Positions 8,292 to 14,453 of a stretch of DNA of 16,586 nucleotides are shown here, in pieces. Both the position numbers and the translations under genes were made by a program. Numbering within the stretch: the stretch's first letter is position 1; each line of letters opens with the position of its first letter. The notes under the pieces were generated by a model. The model was given only the letters and a program-made list of their open reading frames with translations. It did no database searches and was not told where the DNA came from. Origin of the DNA: Bacteroidales bacterium UBA1217 (GTDB lineage: Bacteria; Bacteroidota; Bacteroidia; Bacteroidales; P3); the NCBI GenBank assembly GCA_002309335.1, contig DBXH01000033.1, forward strand, positions 2,510-19,095. The letters run 5' to 3'.

Positions 8292-9894
8292 TTCTTTTTC
8301 TATTACGGTTGTCGCGGCGGTCGCGTGGATTACGCTGGTCGCGCTGTCTTGGTTCTCTCTGATCCCTATTGTCTCTAGGAGGTCTCTGGTCGCGTGGTTG
8401 GCGATTCTCGTTGTTGCCTTTCTTCTGGCGGTTGTCGCGCTGGTCGCGGTTTTTCTGCGGTTTGTCGCGTTTTTCGCTTTGTTCGGGAGCCACGCTGGTG
8501 GCATCGTCGGCCATCAGTTTCAGTTCGCGTTCAAACTCGGCCTCGCTCGACTCCTGTGCCAATGCCGCTGTCGACATCAGTTCAACTTGATAATCCTCCA
8601 GTTTCTCGGGATATTCCTGGTTGCGGTTCATCTCGATAATCATCTTCACATTCTCGGCGGTGATGGCGTAAAGGTCGCTTTCGCCTTCGTAGGCATACCA
8701 CATTATGCCGCGGAATACATCGGTTTTCTTGTACAACGCCAATCCTTTCTTGAACCGTATTGGGGTGTTGGCGGGAGGAAACTTTTTCAACGCGTCGACA
8801 TATACTGCATACTCGAAGTTCAAGCAGCATTTCAGTTTGCCGCATTGACCGGCAAGTTTCTGCGGATTGGGCAGTATTTGCTGCGTCTTTGCCACGCTTG
8901 TTGTCACCGACTTGAAGTTGGTGAGCCAGGTGCTGCAGCACAATTCGCGACCGCAGGTTCCTATGCCGCCAACTTTGCCTGCTTCTTGGCGCACACCTAT
9001 CTGTTTCATCTCGATGCGCACATGGAACTGCTCGGCCAGCACTTTGATTAGGTCGCGGAAGTCTACGCGGTCGTCGGCTGTGTAGTAGAATATTGCTTTT
9101 GAGTGGTCGCCTTGATACTCAACGTCGTTCACCTTCATAACCAAACCGAGGTCTTCGGCAATCTGGCGTGTCTTTTTCAAGGTGTTTTCCTCTTCCTTAA
9201 TTGCCGATGTCCAGCGCTCTATGTCGCTTGTTTTTGCACGGCGAAACAGCTTCTTGATGGTGTCCGATTCGGGGTCAATCTTCTTTTTCATCATCTGTAT
9301 GCGGCACACTTCGCCAGTCAAACTCACAATGCCTACGTCGTGCCCCGGTATGCCCTCGACGGCTACAATGTCGCCGTCGTTGACATCAATGCCGTCGGGA
9401 AGACGGAAAAACTCCTTGCGGTTGTTCTTGAAACGCACCTCCACACAGTCGAACGGCTTTTCCATCGGCTGCCGGATATCCTTCATCCAGTTGCACGAAC
9501 CTACTTTGCAGCAGCTGCGCAGTTCCGTCTCCGACACGGGTGTGTATGATACGGGGCAATGGTTGCATCCGCGCGACAGGTAGAGGGATTCTTTGTATTC
9601 CACCTTCGGCAGCGTCGGGTCGGGCTCCAGATAAGGGTCCATAGCGTTCTCGTTGGCCTCATAATCCATTGGCGGCTCATCGTCCTCATTGTCGGAATAG
9701 GCCTTCTGTTTGCTGGTTTGACGGCGCTCGCGGCGGCTCTTGATAAAAGCCTCCAGATCCTCCGGAGTCGCTATATTGTCGTCGTCCTCATCAATAGGTT
9801 CGATGGGGATTTTCGGCTCCACAGGCTGCTGGTTGTCAATCTTATTGTCGATATGCTGTGTTTGATTATCTTGGTTTTTGCTATCGTTAGTCAT
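8281..9894 (-). CDS. ricT: PSP1/RicT (YaaT)-type Fe-S protein with a basic repetitive tail
   Basis: 537 residues. An acidic, low-complexity N-terminus (about 1-100) is followed by a Cys-containing segment (Cys110, Cys113, Cys128, Cys129, Cys134) and the PSP1 core at roughly 150-400. The core carries the paired motifs TCGRELCC (Cys314, 319, 320) and CGKLKCC (Cys351, 356, 357). In Bacillus subtilis, RicT cysteines of this kind bind Fe-S clusters in the RicA-RicF-RicT complex, which acts in RNA maturation and phosphorelay control; the role here is unproven. Residues 474-537 are a tail of RDQR/RDNR/PRD units, very basic and probably disordered, suggestive of RNA binding. It lies 67 bases after holB and overlaps gldH. 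Homology is firm for the core; the tail may be lineage-specific. Confidence 0.9.
   Translation of the reverse strand: MTNDSKNQDNQTQHIDNKIDNQQPVEPKIPIEPIDEDDDNIATPEDLEAFIKSRRERRQTSKQKAYSDNEDDEPPMDYEANENAMDPYLEPDPTLPKVEYKESLYLSRGCNHCPVSYTPVSETELRSCCKVGSCNWMKDIRQPMEKPFDCVEVRFKNNRKEFFRLPDGIDVNDGDIVAVEGIPGHDVGIVSLTGEVCRIQMMKKKIDPESDTIKKLFRRAKTSDIERWTSAIKEEENTLKKTRQIAEDLGLVMKVNDVEYQGDHSKAIFYYTADDRVDFRDLIKVLAEQFHVRIEMKQIGVRQEAGKVGGIGTCGRELCCSTWLTNFKSVTTSVAKTQQILPNPQKLAGQCGKLKCCLNFEYAVYVDALKKFPPANTPIRFKKGLALYKKTDVFRGIMWYAYEGESDLYAITAENVKMIIEMNRNQEYPEKLEDYQVELMSTAALAQESSEAEFERELKLMADDATSVAPEQSEKRDKPQKNRDQRDNRQKKGNNENRQPRDQRPPRDNRDQREPRQRDQRNPRDRRDNRNRKRNDE
8292..8475 (-). repeat. Low-complexity repeat coding the RicT Arg-rich tail
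   Basis: On the + strand the run is full of GGTCGCG, GGTTGTCGC and GGTCTC variants. On the coding strand these give CGCGACCAGCG-like units for Arg-Asp-Gln-Arg and Arg-Asp-Asn-Arg. The units are imperfect, so slippage has been followed by divergence. Confidence 0.7.
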
Positions 9895-9956
9895 TTAAAA
9901 AAATATTGTTGATATGATGATTTTTAATTGTATCTGTATTTAACGTTAAGGATTGT

Positions 9957-9964
9957 CAAAGTTA
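9957..9964 (-). promoter_or_regulatory. Possible internal -7 element before ricT
   Basis: TAACTTTG on the - strand, fitting TAnnTTTG, whose first three bases are the holB stop codon. A matching TTTG-like -33 element is not clear 19 bases upstream, so this is weaker than the other promoters listed. Confidence 0.4.
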
Positions 9965-11014
9965 ACGTTTTTTCAATGCTTTGCTCATTCTGAACGACAA
10001 CTCCATAAAGGTCATCTTTGCGTATGCGTTGCGCTCGATGGCATAGATGGCGTCGTTGAAGGCGTCGTTGATGCTCTCGATGTTACGCTCCGTAATCATT
10101 GTCGGAAACGAGGCGTTGAACTTCTCGTCGCCAAAGTCCATCTTCGACGGCAACCCGGCATTGTTGCGCAAGAATGAATCCCTGATGGCCTCCTGTGCAA
10201 AGAGCAGGAAACGCTTCTGCTGCTCGCGGCTTTTGGAGTGCATTGTGTCGACCCACGACGAGAGCGACGCCATATTGAGTTTGAACAGCTGTCGCATCCA
10301 GGTGACATACAGCGTGTTGAACTCTTCGTTCACAGCCGGCTTTTCCATCTTCAATCGCGGAATCCTGACCGTCTGGGTGCGCGACACAATGGTGCTCAGC
10401 ATCTTCTCGCTGCTCTCCACAACAAGCAGAATCAGCGTGTTAGGGTTCGGCTCCTCCAAAGTCTTCAGAATCTTGTTGGCGGCAACGGGGTGGACCTTCT
10501 CTGCCATCCACACTATCACCACCTTGAAAGCGCCTTCGTAGGCCTTCAGGCTTAGCGTCCTTGTGATGTCGTCGGCGTCGCGCTCCCTAATCAATCCCTG
10601 GCTTTTCTCAACACCCACAAAATCGTACCAGTCGTCAAGCGTGCCGCGTTGTTTGTTGGCATTCAAAAAATCGCGGAACTCGCCTTGAAAGTCCGCCGCC
10701 GAAATGCTCGATCCTTTCACATCGGCTGTAGCCGCATTTGGGAAATAGAAATGCAAATCACTGTGTGTCAGTTGCTGGAACTTCTTGCACGAAGGGCATT
10801 CGCCGCACGAGTCGGCTCGCAATCCGCCTTCAGCGTTGTCGTAATGCTGGCGGTGCTCGCAGTTCAGATATTGGGCATACGCAATAGCCAGCGCCAAACT
10901 GCCCGAAGCAGTGTCGCCTAGAAACATCTGAGCGTGACTGACGCGTCCCGAATCAATAATTTCGGTCAGATGATTCGCCGTAACCGTTTGTCCAACAATA
11001 TCTTTAAACTGCAT
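9962..11014 (-). CDS. holB: DNA polymerase III delta' subunit of the clamp loader
   Basis: 350 residues; clamp-loader subunit that helps place the sliding clamp on primed DNA. The AAA+ N-terminus (FKDIVGQT, SHAQMFLGD) has a degenerate P-loop, GDTASGS at 33-39, without the Lys that binds ATP phosphate; this is usual for delta', which does not hydrolyse ATP. The zinc module is complete: Cys52, Cys70, Cys73 and Cys76 (CGECPSCKK), matching the four zinc cysteines of E. coli delta'. VSRTQTVRIPRL is the SRC-like motif of the family. It is the first gene of the leftward cluster, behind a strong Bacteroidetes-type promoter. Bases encoding its last codons and stop may hold a promoter for ricT. Confidence 0.93.
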   Translation of the reverse strand: MQFKDIVGQTVTANHLTEIIDSGRVSHAQMFLGDTASGSLALAIAYAQYLNCEHRQHYDNAEGGLRADSCGECPSCKKFQQLTHSDLHFYFPNAATADVKGSSISAADFQGEFRDFLNANKQRGTLDDWYDFVGVEKSQGLIRERDADDITRTLSLKAYEGAFKVVIVWMAEKVHPVAANKILKTLEEPNPNTLILLVVESSEKMLSTIVSRTQTVRIPRLKMEKPAVNEEFNTLYVTWMRQLFKLNMASLSSWVDTMHSKSREQQKRFLLFAQEAIRDSFLRNNAGLPSKMDFGDEKFNASFPTMITERNIESINDAFNDAIYAIERNAYAKMTFMELSFRMSKALKKR

Positions 11015-11034
11015 AATATATATTAAATAAATTA

Positions 11035-11066
11035 CAAAAATACGAATATTATGCGATATGGCAAAA
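11035..11066 (-). promoter_or_regulatory. Promoter of holB and the leftward cluster
   Basis: TTTTG (11066-11062), a spacer of exactly 19 bases, then TATTTTTG (11042-11035) read on the - strand. This matches the Bacteroidetes primary sigma factor consensus. Transcription would start near 11028, leaving a leader of only about 14 bases before the holB ATG. Confidence 0.75.
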
Positions 11067-11153
11067 AAAGATGTGTTGTGGCGCGAAAAAAAATGGTAGG
11101 ATTTGCAAAAAAAAGCATTCTTGCATTTCTAAATCAATTATTCTGAAATATAT

Positions 11154-11199
11154 GGTGCAACACACCCCACCCTAACGGGTACCCCTCTCCGAGAGGGGA
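11154..11199 (+). repeat. REP-like unit, left copy
   Basis: 46-base unit built as ACACACCCC, a small hairpin (ACCC..GGGT), then ACCCCTCTCCGAGAGGGGA, which is itself a near-perfect hairpin (CCCCTCTC against GAGAGGGG). It is the inverted partner of 11254-11300. No transposase accompanies it. Confidence 0.75.
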
Positions 11200-11253
11200 C
11201 GGCCACGCAGTCTTCTGCTACATTATGATCGACTATTTAACCGCCGCCGCGCA

Positions 11254-11300
11254 TCCCCTCTCGGAGAGGGGTGTCGCAAAGCGACGGGGTGTGTCGCATC
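11254..11300 (-). repeat. REP-like unit, right copy (inverted)
   Basis: 47-base inverted copy. Read on the - strand, the outer ACACACCCC and the inner ACCCCTCTCCGAGAGGGGA are identical to the left copy. The hairpin between them has changed to GTCGC-TTT-GCGAC, so the fold is kept while the bases differ. It lies 18 bases past the stop of the tandem FtsK-gamma gene and may also end that transcript. Confidence 0.75.
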
Positions 11301-11318
11301 GTCAAACAAAATCAACAG

Positions 11319-12386
11319 TTATTTGGATGCTTTTATTTTTGATAAAAGCAATTCTAAGTCCTCTTGGTTCTTAATTAATACTTCTCTTGATGTTGCTCCA
11401 TTATAATGGCCAACTATACCTGCGTTTTCAAGTTGATCTATTATTCGTCCAGCACGATTGTAACCTAATAATAGTTTTCTCTGTAGAAGGGAAGTGCTGG
11501 CAAATTGTGACGATACTACCAATCGTGCTGCATCATAAAACATTTCGTCTATGCCAGAATCTACCCGAGTGTAATACAATTTTTCTTCAAGTAAAGATTT
11601 TAAATCCATTAAATTTGAAACTAGAACTTTTCGTGGACAAGATCCATACATAATGCCGACAATTCCCAACTCCTCAAGTTGAGTTATAATTCTTCCCGCC
11701 CTTGAATTGGTAATATCCAATTTGCGCTCTAACATATTTATTGATGCACGTTGAGAAAAAACAACATATTCGGCGGCTTCTTCTAATCTCTCATCATATT
11801 TATTGTTTCGTACTTTTTTTTCTCCAGGTTTTATTATATCAATCAATCTTTCACCATTAGGTTGATAATATTTTGTTTGAAATCCAGTTACACAGAATGT
11901 GTCCAGATTCTTAATGTCTGCACCGTTACAAAGAGCTTGCTCCAAAGCTTTTCTTTCAAACTTAAGAAACTGGTCGTAACTCAAACCAAAAAGTTCCTGT
12001 AAATCAACCTTCATCAACGATTCTTGAGTATTGACCTGATTGTCTTGATAAATGAGCGCCAATTGACGGCAAATAATTTGCTCAATCTGCGTTTCCTTGT
12101 GTTGTTTCAAGAAGTCACCCTCTTTTACTCGAAAGAATAGTTTCATCATACGCAAAGTATGCATTTCTTCCTGCGAAAGGATATTGTCTTCAAGCGCCAA
12201 CTCAACATAGTCAACAATAACATCCACAGCCTCCCAACGGAGGTTTTCTACCGACGATCCATGTTCTTTTAGTTTTTCTTTTAATGCTAAAGGAGATAGA
12301 TTGCCAGATGAAAAAAGGGCCAACGCTTCAGTCATCGCTTCGCTGTAATTATGCTGCTCAATCAAATTTTGGATTAGTGTGTTCAT
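11319..12386 (-). CDS. Motor-less protein with tandem FtsK-gamma winged-helix domains
   Basis: 355 residues. Residues ~1-165 are mostly helical with no motif I can name; LEDNILSQEE at 65-74 and the helices after it resemble TerB-like folds, a weak guess. The C-terminal part holds two FtsK-gamma-type DNA-binding domains, about 197-257 and 280-338. The second is close to the FtsK consensus (STSLLQRKLLLGYNRAGRIIDQLENAGIVG). It keeps Asn310 and Arg314 at positions equivalent to KOPS-contacting Asn1296 and Arg1300 of E. coli FtsK, with Asp317 in place of Glu1303. The first has Ser228, Arg232 and Thr235 there, so it may read another site. There is no P-loop or membrane segment, so it is not a translocase. 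It is visibly AT-rich (20 G/C in 11341-11400, against 35 in 10201-10260), suggesting transfer. The domain call is firm; the role is unknown. Confidence 0.85.
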   Translation of the reverse strand: MNTLIQNLIEQHNYSEAMTEALALFSSGNLSPLALKEKLKEHGSSVENLRWEAVDVIVDYVELALEDNILSQEEMHTLRMMKLFFRVKEGDFLKQHKETQIEQIICRQLALIYQDNQVNTQESLMKVDLQELFGLSYDQFLKFERKALEQALCNGADIKNLDTFCVTGFQTKYYQPNGERLIDIIKPGEKKVRNNKYDERLEEAAEYVVFSQRASINMLERKLDITNSRAGRIITQLEELGIVGIMYGSCPRKVLVSNLMDLKSLLEEKLYYTRVDSGIDEMFYDAARLVVSSQFASTSLLQRKLLLGYNRAGRIIDQLENAGIVGHYNGATSREVLIKNQEDLELLLSKIKASK

Positions 12387-12434
12387 TTTTAGTATAATAT
12401 TGCACGTTTTCAGTTAGTCTTTTATAAGTGACTG

Positions 12435-12466
12435 CAAAATTACATAAAATAATCAGATCGACAAAA
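12435..12466 (-). promoter_or_regulatory. Promoter of the tandem FtsK-gamma gene
   Basis: On the - strand: TTTTG (12466-12462), 19 bases, TAATTTTG (12442-12435). This is an exact fit to the Bacteroidetes pattern, with a start near 12428 and a leader of about 42 bases. The spacer contains ATAATCAG (+ strand 12449-12456), also found in the nearby palindrome, so it could be an operator. Confidence 0.8.
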
Positions 12467-12501
12467 ACAATTTCATTTATGTACAAAATGTGCGAAATAT
12501 G

Positions 12502-12528
12502 ACTGATTATAAAATCTTAATAATCAGT
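12502..12528. repeat. Perfect inverted repeat ACTGATTAT / ATAATCAGT
   Basis: 9-base arms (12502-12510 and 12520-12528) around a 9-base loop. The same ATAATCAG octamer recurs between the -33 and -7 elements of the neighbouring gene. It is either an operator or the stem of an RNA hairpin. Confidence 0.65.
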
Positions 12529-12530
12529 TG

Positions 12531-12557
12531 TAAAAGTGATCGGATTCACCACTTTTA
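12531..12557. repeat. Perfect inverted repeat TAAAAGTG / CACTTTTA
   Basis: 8-base arms (12531-12538 and 12550-12557) with an 11-base loop, next to the previous palindrome. A nested GTGA..TCAC pairing is also possible. There is no clean T-run after it, so I do not call it a terminator. Confidence 0.55.
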
Positions 12558-12615
12558 GTGATAGCCGCCCGAAGAATGCCTAATTGTTGTTAGGTGCCGT
12601 ATGGCGGAGCGGTGG

Positions 12616-12623
12616 TAATTTTG
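12616..12623 (+). promoter_or_regulatory. -7 promoter element of the putative small RNA
   Basis: TAATTTTG followed by CA, identical to the -7 box of the ferritin promoter. The -33 region is weaker (AGGTG at the expected place). A start near 12630 would lead into the terminated transcript below. Upstream, 12565-12607 can fold as CCGCC/GGCGG enclosing CCTAA/TTAGG. Confidence 0.6.
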
Positions 12624-12629
12624 CATTCA

Positions 12630-12740
12630 GAAAACAACAAGTTCACTTTGCCATTATTTGGTGTAAATAATTGGTTGTTATTTAGTTTTATGGATTAATA
12701 ATGGAAACAGGCATCCTAGGAAAGGCTGCCTGTTTTTTTT
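12630..12740 (+). ncRNA. Candidate small RNA (about 110 nt)
   Basis: The stretch is bounded by a good -7 box and an intrinsic terminator and has no credible coding frame. Inside, CCATTATTT (near 12650) can pair with AAATAAT-TGG to form a hairpin, and outer AACAA/TTGTT could close a longer imperfect stem with an asymmetric bulge on the 5' side. That shape could be a regulatory RNA or a promoter-mimicking RNA of the 6S type, but I cannot assign it to a family. No match search was possible. Confidence 0.45.
12705..12740 (+). terminator. Intrinsic terminator of the putative small RNA
   Basis: AAACAGGCA (12705-12713) pairs perfectly with TGCCTGTTT (12727-12735), with a 13-base loop, and runs into eight T residues (12733-12740). 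This is the clearest Rho-independent terminator in the window. Confidence 0.85.
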
Positions 12741-12830
12741 GTATTCCTTCCGCACCCCTCCGCCTCGTTTCAACTCCATCCTCCCTTGGGTCTCGCTTAT
12801 TTAAACTCTTTAACAAGTTTTATGTTAATT

Positions 12831-12895
12831 TTATCAAAGACTAACCAAAGTCTACTTTAGTAAAGTTTAGTAAGGCTTTGGTAAAACTTTAGTAA
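12831..12895. repeat. Six-copy phased nonamer array, consensus CTTTRGTAA
   Basis: Inverted copies TTATCAAAG (12831-12839) and TAACCAAAG (12842-12850). Direct copies CTTTAGTAA (12855-12863), GTTTAGTAA (12865-12873), CTTTGGTAA (12876-12884) and CTTTAGTAA (12887-12895). Steps are 11 bases in the inverted pair and 10, 11 and 11 in the direct set, about one helical turn, so a bound protein would sit on one face of the DNA. These are too short for CRISPR and do not match DnaA boxes. Confidence 0.65.
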
Positions 12896-12978
12896 GAATT
12901 TGATATAGAACTAACCCTTGATTATCAGAGAAATAACCAGATGTGGTTTTTGGGACGATTTTGAGGCGATTTTAAGTT

Positions 12979-13003
12979 AATTTAACAGTTGAATTGTTAA
13001 ATT
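12979..13003. repeat. AT-rich inverted repeat AATTTAACA / TGTTAAATT
   Basis: Perfect 9-base arms with a 7-base loop, followed on the + strand by further T residues to 13007. It could act as a weak terminator or a protein site; it has only one G:C pair. Confidence 0.45.
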
Positions 13004-13016
13004 TTTTAGATTTTCG

Positions 13017-13100
13017 AAGGTGGAGATGAAGGGGAGGCGAAGGGGTGTGCGGAGGGATGATAGGAGAGAGGGGCGGATGGGTCTTGAGCGGAAGGGGAAA
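13017..13100 (+). repeat. G-rich polypurine tract
   Basis: About 85 bases that are nearly all purine on the + strand, with several GGG or GGGG runs, sharply unlike the AT-rich DNA on either side. It shows imperfect inverted similarity to the C-rich stretch at about 12745-12787. Confidence 0.55.
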
Positions 13101-13150
13101 TATTTTTCCGGCGTCAGGAAAATTCTTTTTAGCATTCCAAAAAAAATGCG

Positions 13151-13158
13151 TAACTTTG
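13151..13158 (+). promoter_or_regulatory. -7 promoter element of the flavodiiron operon
   Basis: TAACTTTG followed by CA. The -33 position, 19 bases upstream, is T-rich (CTTTTTA). The start would be near 13165, giving a leader of about 67 bases that begins with an AAATAATTAATCC stretch also seen before the rubrerythrin gene. Confidence 0.65.
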
Positions 13159-13231
13159 CATTTCAAATAATTAATCCGGCCCTATGACCGACGAGACATT
13201 ATAAATATCACCGTATCAACGATATACCAAT

Positions 13232-14431
13232 ATGCATAATATCAGAAAAATCAACTCAGACCTGTTTTACGTGGGTGCAAGCGACCGCCGCCTCGCCTTG
13301 TTCGAAAATGTCTATCCCATCCCTCGCGGTGTTTCCTACAACAGCTATGTGTTGCTCGACGAGAAGACGGTGTTGCTTGACTGCGCCGACCTTGCGGTGC
13401 TGCCGCAGTTTATCGAAAACATTGCCGCCGCCCTCAACGGGCGCGGGCTTGACTATATTGTCATCAACCACCTGGAGCCCGACCACGCCGCCACCATAGA
13501 GGATGTGGTGATGCGTTATCCGGAGGCGAAGATTGTGACTAACGCCAAGGCTGCCAATATGATACGTCAGTTTTTCGACTTCGATCTTGATAGCCGTCTG
13601 ATGACGGTTGGTGAAACCGACACGCTGGCCACCGGCCGTCATGAGCTGAAGTTTGTCAACGCTCCGATGGTGCATTGGCCGGAGGTGATGGTGACATATG
13701 ACGCGATCGACCATATCCTTTTCTCGGCCGACGCTTTCGGCACCTTTGGAGCGCTGAGCGGCAACATCTTTGCCGACGAGGTGAACTTCGACCGCGACTG
13801 GCTGGACGACGCGCGCCGCTACTATATCAATATCGTTGGCAAATACGGAGTGCAGGTGCAGGGATTGCTGAAAAAGGCTGCCGCCTTGCAGATTGATGTC
13901 ATCTGCCCGCTTCATGGCCCGATTTGGCGCAAGGATGTCGGATATTTCATCAACAAATACGATATCTGGAGCAAATACGAGCCTGAGCAGAAGGGCGTTA
14001 TGATGGTTTGCGGCTCCATCTACGGCCATACCGCCGCTGCCGCCGAGCGACTGGCAACGATGTTGGCGGAAAAGGGTGTGAAGGAAATCGCCGTCTACGA
14101 TGCGTCGCAGACGGACGTCAGCACGCTGGTGAGCGAGGCGTTCCGCTTTAGCCATATAGTCATTGCCGCAGCAACCTATAACGGCGGTATTTTCACGCCG
14201 ATAGAGAATCTGCTGACCGACCTGAAAGCGCACAACTTCCAGAACCGTCACATCGCCCTGATCGAGAACGGCACGTGGGCGGCACAGAGCGGCAAGCAGA
14301 TGCGCGCTATGCTCGACGAGATGAAGGCGCTGACCATTGTTGGCAACACCATCACGCTCAAATCGGCAATGAAAGAAGGTCAGGCATCAGAGCTTGAGGC
14401 GCTGGCCGACGAGATAGCTAAAACATTGTAA
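13232..14431 (+). CDS. fprA: Flavodiiron protein (A-type flavoprotein, O2/NO reductase)
   Basis: 399 residues; cytosolic enzyme that reduces O2 to water and/or NO to N2O using a diiron site and FMN. The beta-lactamase-like N-terminal domain (about 1-250) carries the full metal ligand set: His80, Glu82, Asp84 (NHLEPDH, plus His85), His148, Asp167 and His228. The C-terminal flavodoxin domain (about 254-399) has the FMN phosphate loop GSIYGHT at 261-267. There is no extra rubredoxin or reductase domain, so it is the minimal class A form and needs an outside electron donor. The flavin reductase gene starts 22 bases downstream, forming an operon, and is the likely partner. O2 versus NO preference cannot be read from the sequence. 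Confidence 0.96.
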   Translation: MHNIRKINSDLFYVGASDRRLALFENVYPIPRGVSYNSYVLLDEKTVLLDCADLAVLPQFIENIAAALNGRGLDYIVINHLEPDHAATIEDVVMRYPEAKIVTNAKAANMIRQFFDFDLDSRLMTVGETDTLATGRHELKFVNAPMVHWPEVMVTYDAIDHILFSADAFGTFGALSGNIFADEVNFDRDWLDDARRYYINIVGKYGVQVQGLLKKAAALQIDVICPLHGPIWRKDVGYFINKYDIWSKYEPEQKGVMMVCGSIYGHTAAAAERLATMLAEKGVKEIAVYDASQTDVSTLVSEAFRFSHIVIAAATYNGGIFTPIENLLTDLKAHNFQNRHIALIENGTWAAQSGKQMRAMLDEMKALTIVGNTITLKSAMKEGQASELEALADEIAKTL

Positions 14432-14453
14432 ATTAACATTAATTCATAGTATT

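Larger units (their letters stand above)
11015..11318. other. Intergenic region between holB and the FtsK-gamma gene
   Basis: 304 bases without a gene. From left to right: the holB promoter (11035-11066), about 85 AT-rich bases with A-runs and no clear signal, then the inverted REP-like pair with a 54-base centre (11200-11253). No open frame here is convincing. Confidence 0.7.
12387..13231. other. 845-base non-coding region upstream of two divergent genes
   Basis: No protein gene is credible here. It contains the leftward promoter, two palindromes, the putative small RNA with terminator, the nonamer array, a C-rich and a G-rich tract in inverted relation, a TTTTCC/GGAAAA hairpin (13104-13122) and the rightward promoter of the flavodiiron gene. 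Such density is more than a simple divergent promoter needs. Confidence 0.6.

Noticed and set aside
8095..9051. 318-residue open frame on the + strand across gldH and ricT
   Set aside because: Spans two real genes and the repetitive tail; hydrophobic composition comes from the antisense of Arg/Asp repeats.
11154..11300. Insertion sequence
   Set aside because: There is no transposase frame between the inverted units and only 54 bases separate them; REP-like pair fits better.
12705..12740. Bidirectional terminator for the FtsK-gamma promoter side
   Set aside because: Only the + strand has the T-run directly after the stem; on the - strand the stem is followed by ATTATTAATCC without a T-run.
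12701..12844. 47-codon open frame beginning ATGGAAACAGGC
   Set aside because: Its start lies in the terminator hairpin and the frame runs through the T-run and into the nonamer array; composition is not protein-like.
12831..12895. CRISPR array
   Set aside because: Repeat units are 9 bases with 1-4 base gaps and inverted members, far from the 24-40 base repeats and spacers of CRISPR; no cas genes nearby.
12972..13166. 64-residue Pro/His-rich frame on the - strand
   Set aside because: It is the antisense of the polypurine tract; no start signal or promoter fits.
13256..14251. 331-residue open frame on the - strand opposite the flavodiiron gene
   Set aside because: The + strand has every metal ligand of the family; the opposite frame is a shadow without motifs.
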